Notes: a model not told the origin generated them from the sequence alone. Positions 50,361-62,161 are shown, counted from the stretch's first letter. The stretch: 64,000 nucleotides of DNA from Achatina immaculata (GCA_009760885.1 CM019700.1:692001-756000); one strand, 5' to 3'. Numbers and translations are program-made.

Positions 50361-51153
50361 CAGTTGATTTTAAAAATAGCCAAACAGAAGATGTTTGGTG
50401 AGTTTTTAGGGCATCAGACATATAGACATTTACTAAGGTAGATTTCTGACTTCATTTCTCATCCTTCTCTCTAAAAATTACTTCAATGTGTAAATTGTAT
50501 TGTTATGTAACCCATAATATTACCACCTACTGCCTTACTTTTTGACACATAGGGCAGATTGTATACACTCCTTCATCCTTTTATCTGCTCTTTGGCAGAG
50601 CGATTGTGTGAGAACTGGAAAGTAAGTTTGTAATGACAGAGCAGGAAAGAGATACTGAAAGATGCATGCTGATGTTCTAGTTTGTTTTTTGCATGTGAAC
50701 ATGGTGAAATGTGTGCCTGAACGTCAACAGTCCTTTCATTTAGTATTAACTCTTCTGTACTTCAGTTTTATGGCATGTTTAACCTTCCATAGTCATTTAT
50801 GGAAGGTGGATCTGTGCTGAAGAATCCAATATATCTAGAATTTCATTTGGATATTTCGTTTAATTTAGCATTGCTTTCTATGCATTCTGATTTCCTTGTG
50901 TAATGTTTTTTTTATATAATATTTAAATTGAAAAGAATATAGCCTCAATGAATTGTATCCCACATAGTTAACAATATTTTTGTGGATTATTTTTGATGAA
51001 CTTTGACAGGATTGTAATAGCAGACTTTGCTTGTCCAAGTAATTTGTGGCAAAGATATAAAAGGGTTAATATCCTTTATTTGCACCAAGTACATTTCTAT
51101 CTTTTCTCAGCCACCCTCAGACATTTTTTTCAGATACCATATAATTCTCCTTG

Positions 51154-51159
51154 AATAAA
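51154..51159 (+). terminator. candidate poly(A) signal AATAAA
   Basis: Single hexamer about 1.27 kb after the stop, in unique sequence. Confidence 0.3.
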
Positions 51160-51420
51160 TCACTGGATGCATATAAGAAATGTACAGCTATTCTTGTACT
51201 GTTATTACTGTTTTTATTATATTCATCAGTATTGTTCTTTTTTTATCTTCAGAACTGGTCATTTTATTCACATGCTTGTATATTTTTGTTAGCAAATATG
51301 CATTAAAATTTGTAAAATTGTACATCAGTGAGGACTCTATTGCTTGAGTCTAATCTGGATTATGTTTTCATATTTTATTGTGCAGTTACATTGGCCATGT
51401 TAAAGTCACTTGACTATCAG

Positions 51421-51498
51421 CCATAATTTCTCAAAATTTCATCATTCCATAATTTCTCAAAATTTCATCATTCCATAATTTCTCAAAATTTCGTCATT
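51421..51498. repeat. three 26-bp tandem copies
   Basis: Units CCATAATTTCTCAAAATTTC plus ATCATT at 51421, 51447 and 51473; the last copy carries changes at its end. Confidence 0.95.
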
Positions 51499-53010
51499 TT
51501 GCTTCACACCGCCATTGTACAAAGGATTTATGCTAGTCTGAGGGCCTTTCCAAAATCACCTCTGACTGGCTGGTTACAAAAAAAATTTATAGTAAAAATG
51601 TTATTACTTACGAAACTTACATACATAACTGCTTCAGATCTTTCTGATAAGTTTCCTCAAATTTCAAGCACTAGTCTGTTTCAAATTGTCATAAAGACTC
51701 TGTTACTGAGGAGTTCATGGATCTCATGGATAGAGTAAACAACTAACTGGATACCCTAGTGACACCATTCTTATGATGAGAGGTTTGAAAAAGCTGGTGC
51801 CATAGCATGACAAATGCCTGAATTTGGGTGGCAACTACATGGAAAAGTGAAATCATGAAACAACACTGCTCCACCATGACTTGGTCAATGTTTTGAATGA
51901 GTTCATCTATTACAAGTGAGTGTCACCTTTGCACCCATCACTGAATTTCCTGCACCAATCCTTTACAAAACTGTCCTTCATAATGTTATAATAATCATAC
52001 ACACATGGCACAATCAATAATGAATATTGGTGGCACTGGGTTGCTCTGCTTGCATGAAACAAATCACACCGTGAATCTCAAAGATGGTGGATATAGTAAA
52101 TACAGAGTCAATGGTAAATCAGTTGCACAACTGAACAAAATGGATTGTGGGTTGGTATTTTGTGACATATCTCTTTTCTGGCTGCTACAAGAAATTCATT
52201 GCAGCACTATGGCAACTAGTTATTATTTTTACCAGCTAAATAGAGGTTGATTTTAGAATTGCCCATGTATTTTTATAAGTGAGAACCATACTAGAGGGAA
52301 AAGTTGAAGGGGTAAAAAAAAGATAAAGGACAATGAGTGAACAACATAAAAAGATGGACTGGATTCAGTTTGGTCCCAGTTCACTGGGAAAACAAGGGAC
52401 AGACCTGGGTGGAGGACTAATGTAGCCAACTTTGCCAGGGAAAAGAGCACAGGATGATGATAGGAATTAAAGACAGAATGAAAGTCACAAACACTGTTAT
52501 ATGAAAAAAAACTTGTATATGAAAAAAAAAAAAACCAAACACTTTTCTATGAAAAAGTGAAGTTATTAACAACTGAAAAATGTCTCAAACAGATAAGAAA
52601 TACATGTGTTAAGACTGTTGCAGTGCAAACTATACACACTTACTTTTATGGAGAAAGCAGTTGATTATTCTGTGTTAGAACACTGAAGGAAAACACATTT
52701 ATAAAAAGAAGAAAGCTACAAGTGCTCTAGAGGGTGGCTGACTATGATTCCTATAAATCTTCATTCATGTACAACAAAATGTGTAAAGGCATTCAGAATT
52801 TGATATAAAAAAAACCATAATAAACCCATGATCAGCCATGTGAAGATTTATCTACTGCATTAGGCAATGGGATTTCTATAGTAAGCACATAGTATTACTT
52901 GCGGAATGAATAAACAGACTTTATTTTCAAAAGGTGAAGAATTTGACTCATATACATATGTATATCTGACGCTCTTTAACTTTTTCCTCTAGCATTCACT
53001 TTATCGGGCC
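51499..53010. other. intergenic sequence, nothing recognised
   Basis: Short ORFs (51499-51738, 52005-52250) lack a domain or splice context. No repeat family identified. Confidence 0.4.
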
Positions 53011-53085
53011 TAACACCGCATCCCCAATATGCCATATTGGCATGGAAATGGAATTTTACCTTACCTTTTATTCACTTTATCGCAA
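53010..53085 (+). mobile_element. SINE S1 3' end scrap
   Basis: GGGCCTAACACCGCATCCCC and a following ATGCC..GGAATTTTACCTTACC parallel the S1 end (GGGCACTAACACCATATCCC). Confidence 0.45.
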
Positions 53086-53159
53086 AATTCAGTTTAGAGT
53101 AAGTGTGATGAGTACATAACAAGCATGAGTAAAACTGACAATGAAAAACTTTAACTTTC

Positions 53160-54600
53160 ACTCCCTGGAGAAGAAGGAATATTGAAGAAAGAAGAACCTG
53201 GAGAGGAAGGAATACTGAAGAAAGAAGAACCTGGAGGAAGAGGAATACTGTAGAAAGATGAAGAACCTAGAGAAGAAGGAATACTAAAGAAAGATGAAGA
53301 ACCTGGAGAAGAAGGAATACTGAAGAAAGATGAAGAACTTGAAGAAGAAGGAATACTGAAGAAAGAAGAACTTGGAGAAGGAGGAATGCTGAAGAAAGAA
53401 GAACTTGAAGAAGAAGGAATACTGAAGAAAGAAGAACATGGAGAAGGAGGAATACTGAATGAAGAAGAACTTGGAGAAGGAGGAATATTAAAGAAAGAAG
53501 AACCTGGAGAAGGAGGAATACTGAAGGAAGAAGAACCTGGAGAAGGAGGAATACTGAAGGAAGATGAAGAACCTGGAGAAGGAGGAATACTGAAGAAAGA
53601 AGAAGAACCTGGAGAAGGAGGAATACTGAAGAAGATGAAGAACCTGGAGAGAAGGAATACTGAAGAAAGAAGAAGAACCTGGAGAAGAAGGAATACTGAA
53701 GAAGATGAAGAATCTGGAGAAGAAGGAATACTGAAGAAAGAAGAAGAACTGGAGAAGAAGGAATACTGAAGAAAGAAGAACCTGGAGGAAGAGGAATACT
53801 GTAGAAAGATGAAGAACCTAGAGAAGAAGGAATACTAAAGAAAGATGAAGAACCTGGAGAAGAAGGAAGAAAGAAGAACTGGAGAAGGAGGAATGCTGAA
53901 GAAAGAAGAACTTGAAGAAGAAGGAATACTGAAGAAAGAAGAACATGGAGAAGGAGGAATACTGAATGAAGAAGAACTTGGAGAAGGAGGAATATTAAAG
54001 AAAGAAGAACCTGGAGAAGGAGGAATACTGAAGGAAGAAGAACCTGGAGAAGGAGGAATACTGAAGGAAGATGAAGAACCTGGAGAGGAAGGAATACTGA
54101 AGAAAGAAGAAGAACCTGGAGAAGGAGGAATACTGAAGGAAGATGAAGAATCTGGAGAAGAAGGAATACTGAAGAAAGAAGAAGAACCTGGAGAAGAAGG
54201 AATATTGAAGAAAGAACTACCTGGAGAAAGAGGAATACTGAAGAAAAAAGAACTTGAAGAAGAAGGAATACTGAAGAAAGAAGAACGTGGAGAAGGAGGA
54301 ATACTGAATGAAGAAGAACTTGGAGGAGGAACACTGAAGAAAGAAGAACTTGGAGAAGGAGGAATACTGAAGAAAGAAGAACCTGGAGAAGGAGGAATAC
54401 TGAAGGAAGAAGAACCTGGAGAAGGAGGAATACTGAAGGAAGAAGAACCTGGAGGAGGAATACTGAAGGAAGAAGAACCTGGAGAAGGAGGAATACTGAA
54501 GGAAGAAGAACCTGGAGAAGGAGGAATGCTGAAGGAAGAAGAACCTAGAGAAGGAGAAATACTGAATAAAGAAGAACTATGTGTTGAAAGCAGTGATCAT
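53160..54600 (+). repeat. 1.4-kb polypurine minisatellite, about 33-bp unit
   Basis: More than 40 units of roughly 33 bp built on GGAGAAGGAGGAATACTGAA plus GAAAGAAGAACCT, with 36-bp (extra GAT or GAA) and shorter variants. The plus strand is almost wholly A/G. Larger blocks recur at about 0.5 kb (for example the unit with GAGGAATGCTGAAG at 53381 and again near 53888). Long open frames exist on both strands because most units are multiples of three. Confidence 0.93.
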
Positions 54601-55139
54601 AGTATATATGAAAGAAGAATTCATGGCACAGAGAATACTGTTCATCAATGAATTAACCTGTTTCCCTCTGCATAAATATTTTAGATCTTTAAACTTCACG
54701 CAGTCTAAAGGAGTAGTGGGCTAACCTTTTTATGACTGACGGGAGTGTAATTTGTTTATGTTTGTACATAATTTTCCCTTAGCCTCTATGCAGAGTGCCA
54801 TTGTTCTGCCATGTTGGCCTAGTATTGTACATAGATAAGTTATGCTCATTGCATTTTATCATGTAACTTCAAGAATCATGAGGCAGGTTTTTAACTTGCA
54901 GTCCCATATACTTTTTGATGGGAACAGTCTGCTAGGGCAGTGGTGATCAAGTTTATTTTGGTCCAGGGATCCAAATGACCATTCTGAGGGTGCTAAGGAT
55001 CCATTAGTTTGTCCATTCACTAATTTTCCAGCAAAAATGAACTGTTTCTTTGAAAACCACAGACTTCTTGCGATAACTGTAGTAATGTCACAGGAGAACC
55101 AGGCAGAACATATTTCAAAAGCATGCCTCTCATGTTACA

Positions 55140-56525
55140 TAATGAAGCTACTTCTGAGAATAATTATGAGAGGAACAAGGAAAAGATACAAATGGAAATA
55201 GCAGATGAACAGTTTGGATTTGTTGAAGGAAAGAGAACACACAATGCCATTTATGCTTTACGAACACTAACAGAAAGAGCTTTAGAACTACAGAAAGATC
55301 TCTACTTATGCTTCGATTACACCAAGGCATTTGACAAGGTGAAACATAATGAAATTATTGAAATGCTTGAAGAAATCAATATAGATGGCAAAGACCTGAG
55401 GATTGTGAAACATCTATGCTGGCACTAAGAAGCAGCAGTTCGAGTTGAAAATAGAACTGGAAAATATCAACCTATAAAACATGGGGTGCGACAAGGATGT
55501 GTACTATCTCCAGACCTTTTTTCTCTGTACAGCGAGAATATTCTAAGAATGATCATCACAGAACAGGGCATAAAAATTGGAGGATACAATATTAACAACC
55601 TTCAGTATGCTGACAAAACAGTACTGACAGCTGAGAACCAACAAGACCTGCAAAATCTCTTGGATAAAGTTGCCAAAGAAAGTGAACAGAACGTCTTTAC
55701 TTTGAACATCAAAACAACAGAGACTAAGTTATATCTGAGAAACAGAATCCATCAAAATGCAGTATAAAATTAAACGGAACTATTCTAAAGCAGACTGACC
55801 ATATCACCCTCTAGTGTGCTGATAGGTCAAGGAAAATATGGGCACTAACACCATATCCCTATGTGCCTCTATGGCATGACAGGGTTACCTTTACTTTTTT
55901 TAAATTCTAAAGCAGGTGCAGAAATTCAAATACCTTGGAGCAGTAATAACTTCAGATGGAAAATGCAGAACAGAAATAAGGAACAAAATAGGCCAAGCAA
56001 AGACTGTATTTCAGAGAATGAGAAACATATTATCCAACACATCCCTATCAATGAATGTTAGAAAATGAGTCCTAAAATGCTATACTGAACCTGTCTTGTT
56101 ATATGGAAGTTAATCATGGACAATAGGCAAGTCTGCACAAAAATCATTGGAAGCAGCAGAAATGTGGTTTATTAGAAGAATGTTGTGAATTCCCTGGACA
56201 GCAAAAATAACTAATGAAGAATGTATGAGAAGATCTGGAGAGACAAAAAATCTTGTCAAAAAAAAAAAAATAAGAGAAAGACAATGTACTTTCATAGGAC
56301 ATGCAATGAGAAGAGGGGGCATTGAAAATATTATAACAACAGGAAAAACAGAAGGAAGAAGATCAAGAGGAAGACCAAGAGAAATGATACTGGACAGTCT
56401 GATGGAATTGTTTGAGAGGAGATCACCAACTGAGCTGGTGGCCTGCATGAAGGATCATGTACTCAGGAGAAGCATAATAGCCAACACCAGTAGGCACTTC
56501 ACCTGATGATGATGATGATGCTGGA
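55140..56525 (+). mobile_element. LINE family C, RT to 3' end, carrying a SINE
   Basis: The plus strand runs from [18 protein letters not shown] through [40 protein letters not shown] and YADK (55606-55617, in place of YADD) to the C-terminus with [19 protein letters not shown] and an ATG-repeat tail (56503-56520). An S1 copy interrupts it at 55794-55903. Stop codons near 55427 and others inactivate it. Confidence 0.88.
55794..55903 (+). mobile_element. SINE S1 inserted in LINE C, perfect target duplication
   Basis: The 5'-truncated S1 (ACTGACCATATCACCCTCTA .. TTACTTTTTTTAA). The 12-bp flanks ATTCTAAAGCAG at 55782-55793 and 55904-55915 are identical, so this is a rather recent insertion. Confidence 0.88.
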
Positions 56526-57099
56526 TGGACTAAAATTTACTGCAATGTCTCACACTTCTGTTTTCTATCTTAAACTTAACTGGCATAATGAGAGCTTGGT
56601 ATGTGGTGCAGACATTAGTTATTATTTTATATATTCATTCACTATTGTCTATTATGTCATAAATAATGAGTATAGAAATGTTATATAGCATAATTAGAAA
56701 CAAATGAATTTTCTTTTGTTTGGTCAGTTGCATGTAAAATCTGCTTTAAATTTATATGTTTTGGAAGAGGATGCATGCATTATGTCTGAAAGCTCTTTAC
56801 ATCCATTCAGAAGCTCTTTGGGATTCCAAATTTCAAGTTTAGGTACCACTGTGCTATGAGAACTCACACATATATTTTATAAAAGGCCTCTGTGTATGAA
56901 CAAAGATCCCTGTACGTATGGTAATATAGGATGATACTGCCACATCCTCAATAAGGGCCACACTTTTTAATATGTGAATGACAAGGTTAGTCCAAGTAAA
57001 TGGCCTCTAGGAAATTATTATCATTAATAAGAAATTAAGAAATCAAACATGTTGACAGGCAGTGAAAATATTTTGTTCTTAGTGACAGTTTGTAAGATT
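56526..57099. other. intergenic sequence
   Basis: Apart from the proposed hAT-like right end near 56800-56851, nothing is recognised. Confidence 0.4.
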
Positions 57100-57555
57100 T
57101 TTAAGATAAGATTTTTAAGGGCATCCATTTTTCCCACTGCAACATATGCCTGTGAGACCTGGACACTTAACAAAACAGCTAAGAAACATGCCTTTGAATG
57201 TAAATGCTAGTAATGAGTCCTTCAAATATCATGGACACAAAAAAGAACAAATATATCCTTACACCAAAAGAACTTAATATTGAAGAAGGCTGGCTATTAA
57301 GGAGATTAAACAGAGAAAATTTAAGTATTTTGGACACGCCAAATGTCATGAGAATTTAGAGAAGATGGTCTTGGAAGGGTACATAATAGGAAAAAGAAAG
57401 AGAGGAAGGCCAAGGTGAAGATGGCTGCAAGACATCATTGACGATCTGTGAATAGATGCATCAGCAGCAGGGCATCTTGCTTACAACTGAGAGGCCTTCA
57501 GGAGAGCTGTTATGGAGGCAAAGATCCAAAAGGACATGCTAATGACTGACTGAGA
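57100..57555 (+). mobile_element. LINE family B, 3' end fragment
   Basis: TATGCCTGTGAGACCTGGAC and later B landmarks (GGAAAAAGAAAGAGAGGAAG) are present with many indels. The end is GACATGCTAATGACTGACTG. Confidence 0.78.
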
Positions 57556-57844
57556 TACAGTTTGTAAGAAAAATAAAAATGTCACATTCCTTGAATATAT
57601 GACAAGGTATTCTTATTTCAGCTAAAATAAGTGCTGGTCTTTTATTTTTTAATATAAACATTGCATAATAAAACTGAACACATAGTGCTTAATAAACCAT
57701 CTTCAGAAAATTTTATTTTTTCATATGTTCATTGTGAGTAGGAACTTTAGTTTTAACTTGGTTAAATATGAATCTTTTTTTGTGTTCCTGATATTTTTAT
57801 AGTGAGTCAGAGTTCTTAGTGATGCAGATGTTTTGTGACTAATA

Positions 57845-58385
57845 ATGTGATAATTCTTTTTGTCTTGTGAAAGTCATGTGGTCATTCTTTTGTCTCATGA
57901 CAGTTGTGTGATAGTGCATTTGTCTCATGAAGGTTATATGAGAGTTCTTTTGTCTTGTGAAAGTTATGTGATAGTGCATTTGTCTCATGAAGGTTATATG
58001 AGAGTTCTTTTGTCTTGTGAAAGTTATGTGATAGTTCTTTTTCCTTATGAAAGTTATGTGATAGTTTTTGTCTCATGAAAGTTATGTGACAGTTCTTTTA
58101 TTTTGTGAAAGTTATGTGATATTTTTTGTCTCATGAATGTTATGTGATAGTTCTTTTGTCTCATAACAGTTATGTAATAGCTTTTTTGTCTCCTGAAAAT
58201 TATGTGACAGTTCTTTTGTCTTGTGAAAGTTTTGTGATAGTTCTTTTGTCTCATGAAAGTTATGTGATAGTACTTTTGTTTCATGAAAGTTGTGTAATTG
58301 TTCTTTTGTCTCATGAAATTTATATGATAGTTCTTTTGCTTCATGAAAGTTAAGTGACAGTTTTTTTTGTCTTGTGAAAGTTTTA
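57845..58385. repeat. 30-bp minisatellite
   Basis: About 18 units, consensus GTGATAGTTCTTTTGTCTCA plus TGAAAGTTAT, with a TTGTGAAAG variant. Open frames occur on both strands because the unit is a multiple of three; they are not taken as genes. Confidence 0.93.
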
Positions 58386-58390
58386 TGTCA

Positions 58391-59180
58391 TGTGAAATTA
58401 AATACTATAAAGATGCGTGGTGCAGTTTATAGATAATATAGAAAGATGTAATGAAGAAGTGGGGAAAAAAAGTCCTACTAAAGGAACAAACAACCAACAT
58501 TTAAGCAAAGGTGACAGCAGAAAAGGAAATGAACAAATAAAGACAAAAAAGCATATTATTATTTTTTTTTAAATCACTTATCTCTTAGTGATCCGAGTCT
58601 TGTAGAGACCAGCTAGGTACTGATGCTGGATGCGTGTCATGTACCTCCACCTGCTTTATCTCAAGCAATATGGCTGATTCCCCCCCCCCCCCCCCCCATT
58701 TTTCAGTGCCACTAAAGGCTTTAGCACTTATTAATCTTCACTGAAAGGGAAGGAGAAGTGAAGAAAAAGAAAAATAACTGATTTCCTTCAAAATGTGTGT
58801 CATGAATAGTTTTTAAAACGAAAGACAAACTTGTTAGTAATAATGGTGTGTGTCGAAAATGAAATCGTTATTATAGTAATAGATGGACACCTGAAGCAAA
58901 TATTTCAGTAGAAGGTATACGAATAAAAAAAAATACAAATTATAAATATAATCACAAATTCATAACAGTTGAAAAATACCGTGAACTTTTTTTTAAAAGT
59001 TGGAATAAGGTTTACTGAGTATATATTTCCGCAATAAGTTTTCATCAGACACGAATAATGTGTGTCCCGTGGCATTTGCATGCCGTAGCGGGGTGTGAAG
59101 TGTTAATGTCTTCACATTTCTAGGCCACTACGGAATCTGAGGTAAGGATGCCAGCACATGTTCTCGCTGCCTTTGTTTTC
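58391..59180. other. intergenic sequence with a C-run
   Basis: A C-run lies at 58680-58698. GTGCCACTAAAGGCTTTAGC at about 58708-58727 resembles the GGCACTAAAGC part of SINE S2, so a worn S2 copy may be present. Confidence 0.35.
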
Positions 59181-59184
59181 CTGC

Positions 59185-59335
59185 AAGAACCCCAGATACT
59201 CAATTTTTTTTTTGTTTTGGGGGGGGGGGGTTGGATTGACCCCGGTTCCGGCCAGTCCGAAAAAAAAAAATTCCCTAGAGTGCGAAGTGGAAATGAAATT
59301 CTGATCGGCAAGCGAATGCGCTAGCCACTTCATCA
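59185..59335 (-). mobile_element. SINE head, S2-like
   Basis: The complement reads GAAGTGGCTAGCGCATTCGC and TTGCCGATCAGAATTTCATT, a tRNA-like head close in layout to the S2 copy at 62415. A G-run borders it at 59219-59230. Confidence 0.5.
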
Positions 59336-62045
59336 GAGACACAAGTAGCAGCGACAAAATGAAAGAAAAGTTTAGTGTGTTGTACACTTAGTGTCGCAAG
59401 AATGCGCAGTTTTTTTTAAAAAAATCACATCAAGAGCTCAGCTTTCAGTTATTAACTCGTTACATTTTTGGGGAACCAATGACAGCCGTTCCCGAGTTAT
59501 AGTATGGCTGTCAGTCTGATAGCATACTGACCAGAACCTTATTCTATTTTCCCTTACTGCTTCTAGTAACAAGTGTGCTGGATAACCAAGCTAATGGTAT
59601 AAAACTCACTGTGGTCCCCTGGGTAGTGGAGGTCTAGTGGCAGATTAACCACCACACTGACCTCTAAGCTAAACTTGGTAAGTGCCTTCGCCACCTCCGA
59701 CCTGTACCGCCCATTACCTGATGCACAGCCTGAGTCTCGTCTACTTGCAGTCTCTACTGTTACTGTACAACTACGTGTTCGATCAACACAGCTGACAAGT
59801 CACTTACCTGTTGGATAGCATAACTTGTCAGTGCAGTAATCTCTCTCTCTCTCTGAACTTTAAGTGCCCAGGGCACATGGGGCTTCCGCAATGGTTTTCC
59901 ACAAATGCCTGTCCTTCGCCTTTTTTTTCTGCTCTTGCCCAGGTGAGCCCTCTACTGCTCAACATCCTTTCTGTTGTTCTTCTCCATGTCTAGTGCAGTA
60001 ATAATAGTTATAAATGGTTGTCACATGAAGCAATAATCTGTAGCTGCAGATTTTCACCCTATTGCGCCAAGCCCGGCTGGTGCCCTGGGCCCCTAGGATT
60101 CATCATCATCATCATCATCTCGTGCCGTCTCCTTATGGAAAGTTGGCTGCAGTGGATCTTCACTACAGATTCAACCGAGAAGCTCGTTTTTAGGTCCTTT
60201 CTGGTCTACGAAGCAAGAAGTCATAATCCACTCAGTCAAACAGAATGCCAGAGTGTCAGTGCCACCACTGTCTCAGTTGCTATAACAATTTGCAGTTCCA
60301 AAATGATCAAAACAAGAAGAAGAAGGGTTCACTTTAAAAGGCATTATTATTTGGTGCCCATTGCTTTTTTCATGTGAAGAAAGTACCAGAACACTGACAT
60401 CTAAGTTCTACCTAATATTCTATTAGTCTAGCTTGGCAAGTGCAGGCTTTTTACAACGTAACGCGATGGAAAATGCATTGTTAGTGGCTTATAAAGGATT
60501 GTGATTGCTTCAAACTGACGTTTTAGTTAATATCTCCAGGACATACAAGGTAAATAAAGTGCTAAAGTCTTCTAACAATTTTGCTGTCACGTGGAGTGGG
60601 CCGAGACACTGTTTCCAATGTTGGCTTCTTCAAGGAAAATGTTCGCAAAGTAGCGCCGAAATACCATGTCCGCCAAGCGATGTTTTAGTTCAGCTCTCGA
60701 CGTTTAATGACAGAGGTGAAAATTACAAAGGGCTCATCTTTCTTCGAATCTGTGGAAGCCGTATTCCGTTTGGTGGCAGTAATGTGGGTCATGTGATACG
60801 AGTTTTGGATTCGCACCAAAGGCTAGATGAGCGCTGTTTTAGAATCCTGATTTCTTTTATGCAGAATTCCAGACTGAAATCCGAGGCAAATGTGAGGGCT
60901 GTTTGTGTGGTTAGTGATTTGCCAGCTGAGTTTATGTTTCAGCGGAAAACTGTTGCTATGTTCTGTATGAAATGATGGTACCATGAAATGTGGAGACGAA
61001 TCCAACTTAAAGACGTACAGCTTGAGATGTGTGTGGGCGTGGCTAAAAGGAAATTAAAAGAAAAGAACCGTAAAGTCGTTGAAGGTGGTGGTCGGAAAGA
61101 AAAGAAAAAAGGGGCGTAGACAGTGTCAAGTACTCTAAACTGACGAGACTTCTGAAAGCGACATGAAACACCATACAGATTGAAAATTGTACATTGTCGA
61201 TTATTTGTAGGTCAATTTAAAAAAAATCTCCACTTCCACGCAAAGGTCAAAGTTAGACACGGTTTGTTGACTAAAATAGGCATGTAATTTGTCAGTTTTG
61301 ACAAATGTCAGCACAGAAGATAAAATTGACACCTTCGTTGTAGGATAAAGGTGAGCAGCAATGCCTGCAGACAGTATTTATACGAAGAAAAGAGCTCGGA
61401 CAAAAATTATTCTGGACATACGCTCTTGCAGGTTCAGTAAGTTATCATTAATTATTATGGTTGCTTATCAATGGTCTAAACTATGTTCATGGTTTTGGTT
61501 TTATACAGGATTTAAAACAAAACAAAAAAAACATATATAGAAGATTACTGAATATTTGTGCTTTTGTTTCGATTTCTGAAGATTAAATTTTTAAAGTACC
61601 ATAAAGCCTAAGTAAGAAATCGCCTCAATTTTTTTTTTTTTTTTTGGTTACAAAAGTCATGGTGAGTGTTACTGAATAATTTTTATTTAAGGATATTAGA
61701 ATGTTTAGAATTTTTGCCGCTTAAACTGATATTTGACTTTAAGGAAAGTTTTCATACTTTATTTATCAGAGATGCAAAAGTCCTTTATGGTAAGTCTTAA
61801 GAAGTCAAGTCTCAAGTTATTACCTCCTAGTCTCAAGACGAGTTTCAAGACCTGACAGGCATTTTCATGGTTTTCACTTTTAAAAACTGCAGATGTTGTG
61901 AGGGGTTAAACCATCTCGGCGTTCCATGATTAAGACTGGAACAATAAGGGTTAAAGGTGCAAGGCATATTTGCTTGCACTGGATCTGCTAGGAAGACTCC
62001 ATATGTTCTAGAACTTTACTCTTCGTCCTCACTAATCCACAGACC
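59336..62045. other. intergenic region upstream of the second gene
   Basis: By eye, CpG dinucleotides are more frequent here than in the LRP introns, and few repeats are recognised. CATCATCATCATCATCATCT at 60101-60120 followed by GTGCCG may be an old C-type LINE tail. ATATAAAG-like TTATAAAGG occurs at 60488-60496. No promoter can be assigned. Confidence 0.4.
60505..60975 (+). CDS. hypothetical open frame, 156 codons, doubtful
   Basis: The frame opens at a TTG, not an ATG, so a real product would need splicing in or an internal start. Residues include HCFQCWLLQGKCSQSSAEIP and GSRIPFGGSNVGHVIRVLDS. No domain is recognised. It lies between the LRP gene and the second gene in unique, CpG-richer sequence. 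It could be chance or an exon of a lineage-specific gene. Confidence 0.2.
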   Translation: MLQTDVLVNISRTYKVNKVLKSSNNFAVTWSGPRHCFQCWLLQGKCSQSSAEIPCPPSDVLVQLSTFNDRGENYKGLIFLRICGSRIPFGGSNVGHVIRVLDSHQRLDERCFRILISFMQNSRLKSEANVRAVCVVSDLPAEFMFQRKTVAMFCMK

Positions 62046-62161
62046 ATGAAGCGGCCGTCGCAGCACTTCTTACTGCTTCTTCTTGCTATCGCCGTGAAGA
62101 TATCACGTGTACGCAGCGCCTGTGAGAAGAGGGAAGTCCATGGCAACCTGTCTATCCCTGA
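62046..62161 (+). CDS. second gene, coding exon 1: signal peptide
   Basis: ATG at 62046 has A at -3 (AGACCATGA). The donor is GTAAGTT at 62162, phase 2. TCCACAG just before the ATG could be an acceptor, so a 5' UTR exon may lie upstream. The hydrophobic core is FLLLLLAIAV. Confidence 0.7.

Larger units (their letters stand above)
49881..51350 (+). other. probable 3' untranslated region of the LRP gene
   Basis: AT-rich sequence without repeats or ORFs directly after the stop codon. The end is not visible. AATAAA clusters at 50347-50360 and a single AATAAA at 51154-51159 are candidate cleavage signals. Confidence 0.5.
54938..56851. mobile_element. possible hAT-like element disrupted by LINE C
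   Basis: The left end CAGTGGTGATCAAGTTTATT and the complement of the right end, CAGTGGTACCTAAACTTG, share CAGTGGT and a similar interior. Flanks TGCTAGGG (54930-54937) and TGCTATGA (56852-56859) agree at 6 of 8. Between them lies a C copy. Confidence 0.4.

Noticed and set aside
53267..54334. A 355-codon minus-strand open frame of Leu/Val/Phe-rich repeats.
   Set aside because: It is the complement of the polypurine minisatellite and is open only because the unit is a multiple of three with few T on the plus strand. No start context, splice sites or unique sequence.
53845..54651. A 268-codon plus-strand Glu/Gly repeat protein.
   Set aside because: Same array; the frame is repeatedly shifted between blocks, which argues against selection for coding.
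57860..58353. Open frames on both strands of the 30-bp array.
   Set aside because: Produced by unit length; no unique coding sequence.
59100..59150. A tiny exon-like segment between TTTCTAG and GTAAGG near 59131-59148.
   Set aside because: Only splice-like words around 18 bp; no transcript or frame context.
59815..60000. Possible LINE 3' end in CT-rich sequence.
   Set aside because: Only short suggestive words; no protein motif could be read.
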